Positions 1 to 8,770 of a stretch of DNA of 64,000 nt are shown piece after piece (position 1 is the first letter of the stretch; each line of letters opens with the position of its first letter). The notes beneath the pieces are model-generated. The model was not told the DNA's origin. It saw only the letters and a program-made list of their open reading frames with translations, and did not search any database. Source of the DNA: Bog-159 sp035499555 (GTDB lineage: Bacteria; Acidobacteriota; Terriglobia; Bryobacterales; Bryobacteraceae); assembly GCA_035499555.1 (NCBI GenBank), contig DATJYO010000067.1, positions 1-64,000 on the forward strand, written 5' to 3'. The translations under genes were made by a program, and so were the position numbers.

Positions 1-3
1 GTC

Positions 4-1935
4 TCATTGCGCGCTCGGCGCCATCGCGGGGGACTGGGCCAGGTCCGGCCAGCGATCGCGTCTGCCGGTCAGAAAAACATCGCCCCAGATCTGCAGGTTC
101 AGCAGGCGCCACAACTGGTCGCTGGCATCGCGGAAGCCACTGCGATGCTGTTCGATGAGGCACTCGAGCACGCTTCGGTTGGTATATTGCGCCAGCAGAC
201 CATCGGAGCGGCGCAACGCGGCGATCAACGGTCCGGCGCGCTCATCCATCAGCCACTGCCGCCATGGCGTGGGGAAGCCCATCTTTTTCCGGTGGACGAT
301 TTCGGGGGGAAGTAAGTCCGCAACCGCTTTCTTCAGGCTGTACTTCTGACACTTACCGCGGATTTTCAAACGATCCGGAATGCTCATGGCGAATTCAACG
401 AACTGATGATCCAGAAACGGCACCCGGCTTTCGATGGAGCAGGCCATGCTCATCTGGTCCTGCTTCATGAGCAGTTCGACGAGATAGGTCTTTTGGTCGG
501 CGTACAGCATGCGCGACAGCATGCTGTCGCGCGGCCGGGCGTTCCAGTAACGGAGGTAGGAATCGTAGATGGCTCCGGGCGGCGCCTGCAGCAGATGCTG
601 CTGCTCGTCGCGGGAAAACGCGGCGTAGAAGTTATCGAGGTACAGGCTTTCCAACTCTTCGCCGCGTCCCAGGACAGAATGCTGTAATTTACGGCGCGGG
701 CCGGCGGAGAGCAGGCGCGTACCGGCGATCGCGGCGCGGAGCCCCTCCCGCCAACGGCGCGGCGCATATCGATAAGCCCCGAGCAGCCGCCGGTTGAGCA
801 GGTAAGTATGATAGCGGGCGTAACCGCCGAATAATTCGTCGCTGCCTTCCCCCGTGAGTACTACTTTGACCTGGCTGGCGGCCAGCTTCGAAACGAAATA
901 GAGAGACACGCTGGAGGGCCAGGCGATCGGCTCGTCTTCATGCCAGATAAGATTTGGCAAGGCGTTGAAGAAGTCTTCTTTGCCGATGACCACTTCGTGG
1001 TGTTCGGTGCCGATCCGGTTGGCAACCTGGCGGGCATAGGCCAACTCGCTATAGGCCTGCTCGCGGTAGCCGACGGCGAACGTCTTGACGGGCCCGTCCG
1101 ACATAGGCTTCATGAGCGCGGTGATAGAGCTCGAATCGACGCCGCCGGACAGAAACATGCCGAGTGGTACATCGCTCATCAGGCGGGTCCGGACCGCTTC
1201 TTCCAGGCGGGTGCGGCACTCCGCGATCCACGACCGGTCGTCGCGGCTTTCCGGTGAAGCCGGGCCAGGGATCTCCCAATACTGGCGGATCTGGAGTCCG
1301 TCCGGCGTGAGCCGCAGCCAGTGACCGGGCATCAGTTTGCGGATGCCGGAGAATAACGTCTGCTCGCCGGAGCAATAGCCGAAGTTCAGATACTCGGACA
1401 GCAGCGATTCTTCGAAGCGGGGAGAGATCTCGGGATGCGCCAGCAGCGCTTTGATCTCCGAGGCGAAAGCGAACAGCCGGCCGTCCCAATAGTAGTAGAA
1501 AGGCTTCTTGCCCAGGCGGTCGCGGGCACAGAACAGGGTGCGCGAGCGGCTATCCCAGATGGCGAACGCGAACATACCGCGGAAGTCAGTCACACAATCC
1601 GGGCCCTGTTGTTCGTAGGCGTGCACTACCGTTTCGGTGTCACAGCGGGTACGGTACCGGTGGCCGGACTTTTCCAGCGCGGGACGCAGGTCGGCATGGT
1701 TGAAGATCTCGCCGTTGTAGACGATGCGCAGCGAGCCATCTTCATTGGCCATGGGTTGATGGCCGTCGCGGAGATCGATGATACTCAGACGGCGATGCCC
1801 CAGTGAGGCGAAGGCGTCGCGGTAATAGCCGCAGGCATCCGGGCCGCGATGGCGGATGGCATCGGTCATGCGGACGAGCAGGGATTCCGGCCAGGCGCCG
1901 GGAGTGCCGGTCACAAATCCCGCTATACCGCACAT
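4..1935 (-). CDS. asnB: Asparagine synthase (glutamine-hydrolysing) family amidotransferase
   Basis: This 643-residue protein belongs to the AsnB family, which takes ammonia from glutamine and forms an amide on an adenylated carboxylate. The start at 1935 is chosen because it places Cys directly after Met (MCGIAGF), the N-terminal nucleophile of class II amidotransferases; a start at 1950 would bury it. The glutaminase half covers about residues 1-200. The synthase half carries the PP-loop SGGVDSS near residue 266. AsnB homologues in polysaccharide clusters often amidate sugar uronates rather than aspartate, and this one is divergent from a polymerase gene and near an AlgD-type dehydrogenase that would supply a uronate. 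A sugar-amidating role is therefore an inference; plain asparagine synthesis remains possible. Confidence 0.9.
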   Translation of the reverse strand: MCGIAGFVTGTPGAWPESLLVRMTDAIRHRGPDACGYYRDAFASLGHRRLSIIDLRDGHQPMANEDGSLRIVYNGEIFNHADLRPALEKSGHRYRTRCDTETVVHAYEQQGPDCVTDFRGMFAFAIWDSRSRTLFCARDRLGKKPFYYYWDGRLFAFASEIKALLAHPEISPRFEESLLSEYLNFGYCSGEQTLFSGIRKLMPGHWLRLTPDGLQIRQYWEIPGPASPESRDDRSWIAECRTRLEEAVRTRLMSDVPLGMFLSGGVDSSSITALMKPMSDGPVKTFAVGYREQAYSELAYARQVANRIGTEHHEVVIGKEDFFNALPNLIWHEDEPIAWPSSVSLYFVSKLAASQVKVVLTGEGSDELFGGYARYHTYLLNRRLLGAYRYAPRRWREGLRAAIAGTRLLSAGPRRKLQHSVLGRGEELESLYLDNFYAAFSRDEQQHLLQAPPGAIYDSYLRYWNARPRDSMLSRMLYADQKTYLVELLMKQDQMSMACSIESRVPFLDHQFVEFAMSIPDRLKIRGKCQKYSLKKAVADLLPPEIVHRKKMGFPTPWRQWLMDERAGPLIAALRRSDGLLAQYTNRSVLECLIEQHRSGFRDASDQLWRLLNLQIWGDVFLTGRRDRWPDLAQSPAMAPSAQ

Positions 1936-1960
1936 ATTTGGAATTTTCACATAAATGGGG

Positions 1961-1980
1961 GTCGCGGCCGAAGCCGCGGC
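1961..1980. other. GC-rich hairpin between divergent asnB and polymerase genes
   Basis: GCGGC-type arms pair around a CGAA tetraloop: a perfect 6-bp core at 1963-1968 and 1973-1978, extended to 8 bp with one G-U pair. It lies in the 70-base gap between the two divergent starts, 25 bases before the polymerase ATG, so it could be a leader hairpin or an operator. No promoter hexamers are clear here. Confidence 0.4.
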
Positions 1981-2005
1981 TTTAGCGGTAAACTGATTCT
2001 ACGCG

Positions 2006-3445
2006 ATGTCCAACCGCCCGATGCCGCGCGGCGCCGCTGCTTATGCCGCTCCGCCTGCCGTCTTCATCCCACCGGCCGTAAAATCCACTCCGGTCCATCC
2101 GGCGTTTTACCTCACCGTGGCTTTCGTGTTCGTGGTGTACGCCCGCTTTCCGGAGATCCTGGACATGCTCACGGGATCGGTGTTGCACATGGCCCGGGTC
2201 CTGATGGTGCTGGCGTTTGTGTCCGCGGTACTGTTCGGCGGCAGCATGCGGGCGGTCTTCTCCAAAATCGGCATCGGCATGCTGGTGTTCACCGCCTGGA
2301 TGTGCGTCTGCGTTCCCTTCAGCGTCTGGCGGGGGGGCAGTGCGCGCGCGATCCGCGATTACTGGATCCTGTCGCTGTTTTCCTTCGTGATCATTGCGGC
2401 GTCGGTCCAGGGACTGGATCAATGCCGGCGGATGATGTACACCCTGGGAGCAGCCACGGCATTCATCGAGCTGTTTACGATTCTGATCGGGCGCGTGCAG
2501 GCGGGCCGCATGGCGCTATTGGGCGGCACATTGGGAAATGCCAACTACCTGGCCATGATGCTGCTGATGGGCGTACCTTTTTGTCTGCTGGCCGTGCGCA
2601 CCAAACCACCTGTATCCCTGTTGCGGCTCGTCAATCTGCTGGCGGTCCTGGCGATTCCGGTATCGGTGGCGGGAACCGGATCGCGCGGGGCGCTAGTGGC
2701 TCTGGGGCTTATGTTTCTGTTGTATTTCATTCCCCTGCCGCCCAGCCAGAAGCTCGTGAGCGCGATAGTGGCGCTGATACTGGCCGTCGTCGCCATCACC
2801 TGGTCGGCGCGCAGCGCCCTCGACCGTTACAAGACGATGTTCATCGACTCCGGCGACGTACACCTGACCGACTCCGAACGATCCGCCATCGATTCCAGCG
2901 GTTTACGCAAGCAACTCCTGCTATCGAGCCTGGAGCTGACTTTGCAGCATCCCCTGATGGGCGTCGGCCCGGGCATGTTTGCGGTGGCCAACGCGGACTA
3001 TACACAGGAGACCAAAGGCCAGCCGAGCTGGAATGCATGGCACGAAACGCACAATACGTTCACCCAGCTCTCCTGCGAAGACGGCCTGCCGGGCTTGTTC
3101 TTCTACTGCGTGACACTTCTCCTTTGTTTCCGGGTTTCTTTCGTGCTTCCGCGGCGCGCCGCCGACAACCCGGCGTTGTCCGCGGTCGGGCCGATGGCGC
3201 TCTCTCTGCGTCTGTCCCTGATCGCGTTTACCGTAACCGCTCTGTTTACCAGCAACGCTTATGCGTATTACTTTCCGATGCTGGCGGGCGTCTGCGTGGC
3301 ATTTGAACGGGCCGTTACGACGGAACTGGCGGCCGCAGCGGGTGGCGCCAAGCCGGAGACAGGGCCCCAGCCCCCGGCCTGGACACGGGTACGCATGCCG
3401 CGCAACGGCAACGCCGTGGCCCGGAAAAACGGGGCACCCAGGTAG
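2006..3445 (+). CDS. O-antigen ligase / polymerase family membrane protein (Wzy_C-like)
   Basis: This 479-residue integral membrane protein has many hydrophobic segments from about residue 35 to 430. A large external loop carries GVGPGMF near residue 318 and HETHNTF followed by EDGLPGL near residue 345, the usual signature of the Wzy/WaaL (Wzy_C) superfamily. Members either polymerise lipid-linked repeat units or transfer glycan to an acceptor in the periplasm. The family cannot be split into polymerase or ligase from sequence alone. The flippase, AlgD-type enzyme and glycosyltransferases nearby favour polymerisation of an exopolysaccharide. The next gene begins 8 bases after its stop, so the two are probably cotranscribed. 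Confidence 0.85.
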   Translation: MSNRPMPRGAAAYAAPPAVFIPPAVKSTPVHPAFYLTVAFVFVVYARFPEILDMLTGSVLHMARVLMVLAFVSAVLFGGSMRAVFSKIGIGMLVFTAWMCVCVPFSVWRGGSARAIRDYWILSLFSFVIIAASVQGLDQCRRMMYTLGAATAFIELFTILIGRVQAGRMALLGGTLGNANYLAMMLLMGVPFCLLAVRTKPPVSLLRLVNLLAVLAIPVSVAGTGSRGALVALGLMFLLYFIPLPPSQKLVSAIVALILAVVAITWSARSALDRYKTMFIDSGDVHLTDSERSAIDSSGLRKQLLLSSLELTLQHPLMGVGPGMFAVANADYTQETKGQPSWNAWHETHNTFTQLSCEDGLPGLFFYCVTLLLCFRVSFVLPRRAADNPALSAVGPMALSLRLSLIAFTVTALFTSNAYAYYFPMLAGVCVAFERAVTTELAAAAGGAKPETGPQPPAWTRVRMPRNGNAVARKNGAPR

Positions 3446-3453
3446 CGTCCGCG

Positions 3454-6400
3454 GTGGCTGCGACTGGGACATCACGAAAACGCGGGTATCGGCTGGCGCT
3501 ACTGTTCCTGCCGGCGGCGCTGTGCAGCGGAGCCATCAGCGACGTGCACGTCAACGGCGTCACGGCTACGCAGGCGATTGTCAGCTATACGGCGCCGGAC
3601 CGGAATCCCTGCACCATTCAGGTCAGCGAGAACGGTTCCCTGACTCCGTTGGTACACGACGTGGATCCGGCGATCTTCACCGGCGCCGACCAGGACAACC
3701 GGCCGGGCAACATCTCCAGCGGGAACACGCGCATCGCGGTGATCGGCCAGCGCTCGGCGGAACTTGCCAGTGCGGGTGTCTACGCCGGGCTGCGCCACTT
3801 CTCGCGCGCCTTGCAGGCCGATACGCCGCACTATGGCCGGATTGTCTGCGGTTCGGATACCGCCACGTTCACCTTCAGCACCACAAACATCCCGCTGGGC
3901 AATACCTATGGCGATCCCTGGCTGCAAGACTCGGCGCATCCGGGCGATCAGCCCTGGCCGGAGTCTGTCGGCGGCCTCGACCCGGAGTCGTTCATCGATC
4001 CCCTGACCGGGGTTCTGCTAAAGCGAGTAGGGACGCGAGGACAGAACTGGGGATATTGGGCCCACATGCCCTTCGGGACGGCGTACAACCAGGGCGAGCT
4101 GCCCTGCGACTCCGCCGGGCCCTGGAGCAATCCATGCAGCCTGCTGAAGGATGACGGCGCCAACACATCGGTGGCCCACAGCACGGCATGGCTGGTAATC
4201 CGCGCACCGCTGACCAACGGCAACGCCTGGAACGCGGGTTATGGAAGCTGGGACTACGGCCAGGGTTGGACGCTCGATCAACTGGCGGTGAACATCAAAG
4301 GCTATGTGACGTCGAACGATGCGGGCAACCGGCAGATCGACGTCTGCCTGTCCTTGAACGGAGGCGCATCCTGCGCCAGCCAGATCCAGACCATCGCGCT
4401 CGGCAACAAATCCAACGGCGCCTTAGTGACTGCTGGACAGGCCGACACGTCGCAGTTGGGCATACTTCCCTGGCTATTGGACACCAATCCGCGATTCAAC
4501 GTGCAGGAGTCTGCGCCGCACTATGGACGGGCGGATGTTTCGACAGACAATACACACCGCCCGTTCCGGCCGCGCGAGCAGCCGGGATCCGCCGCCCGCG
4601 CGGCCGATGCGCAAGGCCTGCTTACCTGGACGAGCGGCATGCCATTCAGTCTTTACTGGACCACCGGCGGTAACGGGCGCATACGCGTGTCGGCCAATGA
4701 CGATGCCTGCATCACACCTCCGGCCTCCACCACCTCCCGGGAATTCGCGGTCTCGTCGTTCCTGGACGGGACGCATGCGCTGCTCGCCGGAACGCCGGCC
4801 GGCGGCAAGAATCTCTACTGGTGTGCGGATAACTTCGCGGTGATGGTACGGCGGCACCAGGCGCCAACGGACAGCTCGGTCGCCTATCTGAGCTATGCCG
4901 AGATGGCCGCCGTGGAGAGCAGTTCACCCACTTATCCGGATAACGGCACGGGTACGGCCTGCTTCAACAAGCTGGTGAAGGAGGGCTTCTTCTGCCTGTA
5001 CGGGGGCCTGTACTGGATCAATCCGGCGAGCGGCGCGACGGCTTACTACGGCTACATGGTCGCGACCAGTAACGGCGTTGGCAACCCCTGGGGCACGATC
5101 GGGAACATTCCGGCCGGTGAATCCGCGGTCATCGATCAGAATCAGGATGTTTTCACGTTTTACAACATCGGCTTCGACCCATCCGGCGGCGGTCCGCTGG
5201 TCATTCGCGGGGTGTTCAATCCCGCCTCCATCGCGCCGCCGGCCACGCCGTACGGCAATGGCTCGCAAATCGGCAACGCCGCGGTCAAAAACACGTCGGC
5301 CTATTCCATCAGTTACACGAACGGACTGACCTTTACCAACCTGACACCACAGGCAACCGCCACTGCCAGCGTGGTCAATCAGATGGCCGGGTTCGATCCC
5401 ACATTCAAGCCCGCCTATTTCAAGAGCGGGCCCAACGGCTGGAATTGCGCGCCGGCGGCAATGTCGGCAGGTGTGTTTTACTTCGATTGCCTCTCGATCG
5501 GCGGTGACAGCCCGGGATGGATCTTCGCTTTTGCTCCGGGCGACGGGGACCCGGCGCACGCCGGGCAGCCGGGAGGTCCGCGCATCGTCGGCGCGGTGAA
5601 TACGTTCAACACGCCGAGCGGTCCGGTAGCGGCCGGCCAGACGGCGGCCACGGGTCGCAGCCTGCACGCGGTTTCGGAAACCGGCGAGACCGGATGGGTA
5701 CAACTTCAGATGAATCCTTTTCCGGCCATCAACACTTCGAATATGGCGAGCGTTCCGGCCCACAGTTCCCCCTGCTCCAGCCTGGGGATCGATGGCGGCG
5801 GCGAATGCATAACGATCGAGATCAACAGCGCTGCAGCCGGTGGCGTGACTGGTTACGAGCCATACCTCGCCCCGCCTTACCGCCAATTTCAATTTACGGG
5901 CGCGCCCGGCGAATTACGGACCGCCCAGCCTGGCGACACGGCCTGTGTGGCGGCCAGTGCGGCGGGCGGCTGCAACTGGCAGATCCGCGCCAACGAACTC
6001 ATGACGCTGGCGCAGAAGAATGCTGGCGGCCAATGGATCTTCCGGCGGAACAGCTACGGCGCCGAACTGGCCATCCCCCAGGGTCCGGTCACCTTATGGT
6101 GGTCGAGCGTACAATCGAGCATTCCGCCGGGCGGCACCACCGCGAACACCTCGCTGGCGGCCTACTGGAATCCGCTGGCCGGCTGCGCGGGCGCGCCCGA
6201 TCCGCACGGCAATTGCATGATCCAGGACACTAACAACACCAGCGGACATGGCGAGTGGCGCGACGGCGGCGAAGCCGTTGCAACCAACGTGCCGGCGTGG
6301 GGACGGCCTATTTACGGCTGGCCCACCGATTACCAGACCGCCGTGGGATCGGTTCCGGGAATCCTGAACCTGCCCTTTGCCAACGTGACACCCAACCAGG

Positions 6401-7491
6401 CGGCGGGCGTCAACTATACCAGCACGAATCCGCCGTTTGCGGGCGCATACGGGGTACCCTGGGGTTTCGATGCCGGCAGCCACCCAAACGCGGCGGGAGC
6501 CGAAGCGCCGGCCAACGAGTCGATCCGGGCTTTCGATAACACACCGGTCCAGGGTGGAGCCTTCGACCCGGTCTTCGCTCCGGTCACCGAGCAACTGTAC
6601 GTCGCCACGCCGGGGCAGGTAACCGATCCGGACGATATATTCGGTTCCGGCGGCGTGGCGCCCATCAATCGCAAACTCATGGCCACCGGCGCGAGCTGCG
6701 GATCGCATCCGCTGATAGACGTAAGCGGGCCGGATTCGCGGATTGCCGCCGACGCGGCGAGTTCGTACAACTATTGCATCGCCCGGGTAAACGGCGAATG
6801 CGTCTCCAACAGCACGGCCGGACAGATTTTCGTGAATTGTCCGGGAGTGGTCTGGGACCGGTGCGCGGGCAGCGGGATTCACGGCGGTACGCCGCTGGGG
6901 GCCGGGAACGATATCTGCGTGTCCAATATCGGGGCCGCGGCAAATGCCGTCCGTCAATTTACGCTGGACCACACGGATTTCGCGGGCGCCTTCACCCGCA
7001 CCCTGGTGACTGCGACGTCGCGGCTGCGCATGGTGAGCGGATTCGAAAACAACCGCCTGCTGCCGGACAATTCCTGGCTTCTGTTCCGCGCGGAGTGGCT
7101 GAACTACAGCCGGGAAGAGATGTGGATGGCGAAGGTACCGCCTTATCCCGCGACCGACTCCATCGGGCGGGGGACGTTCGTGCCGATGGTGCTGAATCTG
7201 CAACCGCCCGCCGGCGTCAGCGTGAACAATGCGGTAGTGGAATTCGGATACGCCGAATATGGCGGGAACTGCACCAGCCGCCACGATCCGTGCCTGGCGA
7301 ATACGGCGATGATCGGCTCCCCGCCGTTCGAATTTGCCAGCGAGAAGCCACCGGGTATGCCTTGTGCCGGCGGATGCACCATCGCCATCCCGGCGATTTC
7401 GCAACGGGTCTTGTATTACCAGGTGAGCTATCGCGATCAGTCGAACGCGGTGGTGAGCGCCAGCCCGCAGCAGATAGCCGCCGTCCCCTAG
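3454..7491 (+). CDS. Giant secreted protein of unknown function in the exopolysaccharide cluster
   Basis: This 1345-residue protein starts at GTG, 8 bases after the polymerase stop. Residues about 10-30 form a signal peptide (basic RKRGYR, hydrophobic run, then CSGA). Residues about 30-130 resemble a fibronectin-type or Ig-like beta sandwich. The rest is rich in Gly, Asn, Thr and aromatic residues with scattered cysteines, which suggests a large beta-rich extracellular protein. I recognise no catalytic motif and no C-terminal sorting tag. Its place between a polymerase and an AlgD-type dehydrogenase suggests a role in assembling, anchoring or modifying the polymer, but this is context only. 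A secreted enzyme or structural matrix protein would fit equally well. Confidence 0.8.
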   Translation: MAATGTSRKRGYRLALLFLPAALCSGAISDVHVNGVTATQAIVSYTAPDRNPCTIQVSENGSLTPLVHDVDPAIFTGADQDNRPGNISSGNTRIAVIGQRSAELASAGVYAGLRHFSRALQADTPHYGRIVCGSDTATFTFSTTNIPLGNTYGDPWLQDSAHPGDQPWPESVGGLDPESFIDPLTGVLLKRVGTRGQNWGYWAHMPFGTAYNQGELPCDSAGPWSNPCSLLKDDGANTSVAHSTAWLVIRAPLTNGNAWNAGYGSWDYGQGWTLDQLAVNIKGYVTSNDAGNRQIDVCLSLNGGASCASQIQTIALGNKSNGALVTAGQADTSQLGILPWLLDTNPRFNVQESAPHYGRADVSTDNTHRPFRPREQPGSAARAADAQGLLTWTSGMPFSLYWTTGGNGRIRVSANDDACITPPASTTSREFAVSSFLDGTHALLAGTPAGGKNLYWCADNFAVMVRRHQAPTDSSVAYLSYAEMAAVESSSPTYPDNGTGTACFNKLVKEGFFCLYGGLYWINPASGATAYYGYMVATSNGVGNPWGTIGNIPAGESAVIDQNQDVFTFYNIGFDPSGGGPLVIRGVFNPASIAPPATPYGNGSQIGNAAVKNTSAYSISYTNGLTFTNLTPQATATASVVNQMAGFDPTFKPAYFKSGPNGWNCAPAAMSAGVFYFDCLSIGGDSPGWIFAFAPGDGDPAHAGQPGGPRIVGAVNTFNTPSGPVAAGQTAATGRSLHAVSETGETGWVQLQMNPFPAINTSNMASVPAHSSPCSSLGIDGGGECITIEINSAAAGGVTGYEPYLAPPYRQFQFTGAPGELRTAQPGDTACVAASAAGGCNWQIRANELMTLAQKNAGGQWIFRRNSYGAELAIPQGPVTLWWSSVQSSIPPGGTTANTSLAAYWNPLAGCAGAPDPHGNCMIQDTNNTSGHGEWRDGGEAVATNVPAWGRPIYGWPTDYQTAVGSVPGILNLPFANVTPNQAAGVNYTSTNPPFAGAYGVPWGFDAGSHPNAAGAEAPANESIRAFDNTPVQGGAFDPVFAPVTEQLYVATPGQVTDPDDIFGSGGVAPINRKLMATGASCGSHPLIDVSGPDSRIAADAASSYNYCIARVNGECVSNSTAGQIFVNCPGVVWDRCAGSGIHGGTPLGAGNDICVSNIGAAANAVRQFTLDHTDFAGAFTRTLVTATSRLRMVSGFENNRLLPDNSWLLFRAEWLNYSREEMWMAKVPPYPATDSIGRGTFVPMVLNLQPPAGVSVNNAVVEFGYAEYGGNCTSRHDPCLANTAMIGSPPFEFASEKPPGMPCAGGCTIAIPAISQRVLYYQVSYRDQSNAVVSASPQQIAAVP

Positions 7492-7525
7492 CGGCCGCGG
7501 GATATGCGCATGTCATACTGAGGAC

Positions 7526-8770
7526 GTGCCATCTGTAGCGGTGTTGGGATTGGGGTACGTGGGCGCGGTTACGGCCGCCTGCCTGGCACGCCTGGGCCAT
7601 CGCGTAACCGGTGTGGACCGGGACGAGCACAAGGTCCGCAGCATCGAGACCGGCAAAGCGCCGTTCTACGAACCCGGACTCAGCGAGTTAATCGACGAAG
7701 GTTTGCGCGCCGGACGGCTGTCGGCCACCTGCTCACTCGAACAAGCCTTGGCTGACGCGGCGATCGCGCTGATCTGCGTGGGCACTCCTTCGGAGCGCAA
7801 CGGCAACCTGAGCCTGGAGCAACTGCGGCGCGTCTGCGGCCAGATCGCCAGCACCTGGACCGATCCGGCGCGCCGCCTGATCGTGGCCGTGCGCAGCACG
7901 GTCTTTCCGGGCACCTGCGAAGAATTGGCGGCTGCCTGCCTGGGCGGCTCCGATCGTTTCGCGGTGGTCTCGAATCCTGAGTTCCTGCGCGAAGGCAACG
8001 CGGTCCGCGATTTCCTGGAGCCTTCGCTGCTGGTAGTCGGCGGCAGCGACCGGGAGGCCGCGGAGAAGGTGGCGGCGCTCTACCAGCCGCTGGGCGTGGA
8101 TGCCTGCCTGGTGTCTCTGCGCACGGCGGAAATGATCAAGTACGCCTGCAATACTTTTCACGCACTGAAGATCACGTTCGCCAACGAGATGGGCGCACTC
8201 AGCAGCGCGCTCGGTATATGCGCGGGCGAAGTTATGGACACCTTATGCCGGGACGCGCGACTGAACATTTCGCGGGCTTATCTGCGGCCCGGGTTTGCAT
8301 TCGGCGGATCCTGCCTGCCGAAAGATCTGCGGGCCCTGGTGTACCGCGCCGGGCGCCTGGATTTGCAGGTCCCCTTACTCGAGACCATCCTGCCCAGCAA
8401 CGATGAGCATCTGCGGCGCGCGATCCAAAGGGTAATGGATTTGTCCGCCGAACGGCTGGGAGTGTTCGGCCTGGCTTTCAAGGAAAACACCGACGATTTG
8501 CGCGAGAGTCCCGTGGTGGCGCTGCTCGAGCACCTGATCGGCAAAGGCCGGCAGTTGCGCGTGCACGATCCGCACATACGGATGGAAGAGATTTACGGCA
8601 GCAATCAGCGATTCGTGCTGGCCGCTATTCCACATATCGCGAATCTGCTGGAGCCCGATTTGGAGAAGCTGCTGGATTGGGCCTCGCACCTGGTGATCAC
8701 GCAGAGACCCTCGGCGGCGGCGGCGGCACGGATTCAGAGTCGCGGGATTCCGGTGCTGGACCTGGCTTAG
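7526..8770 (+). CDS. algD: GDP-mannose 6-dehydrogenase (AlgD type), UDP-glucose/GDP-mannose dehydrogenase family
   Basis: This 414-residue NAD-dependent nucleotide-sugar dehydrogenase oxidises the C6 hydroxyl to a uronate in two steps. The Rossmann motif GLGYVG lies at residues 8-13 and ICVGTPS near residue 83. The catalytic cysteine is C263 in FAFGGSCLPKD, a form typical of AlgD rather than UDP-glucose dehydrogenases, which usually read GFGGSCFPKD. TDDLRESP in the C-terminal domain also matches AlgD. The expected product is GDP-mannuronate, which would give an acidic glycan. The start is GTG at 7526, with a short GAGG just upstream. Its last 74 bases overlap the 3' end of the convergent flippase gene. 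UDP-glucose as substrate cannot be excluded. Confidence 0.88.
   Translation: MPSVAVLGLGYVGAVTAACLARLGHRVTGVDRDEHKVRSIETGKAPFYEPGLSELIDEGLRAGRLSATCSLEQALADAAIALICVGTPSERNGNLSLEQLRRVCGQIASTWTDPARRLIVAVRSTVFPGTCEELAAACLGGSDRFAVVSNPEFLREGNAVRDFLEPSLLVVGGSDREAAEKVAALYQPLGVDACLVSLRTAEMIKYACNTFHALKITFANEMGALSSALGICAGEVMDTLCRDARLNISRAYLRPGFAFGGSCLPKDLRALVYRAGRLDLQVPLLETILPSNDEHLRRAIQRVMDLSAERLGVFGLAFKENTDDLRESPVVALLEHLIGKGRQLRVHDPHIRMEEIYGSNQRFVLAAIPHIANLLEPDLEKLLDWASHLVITQRPSAAAAARIQSRGIPVLDLA

Noticed and set aside
6094..7404. A 436-residue open frame on the minus strand
   Set aside because: It is antisense to the giant secreted protein, with Arg/Ala/Gly-rich shadow composition.
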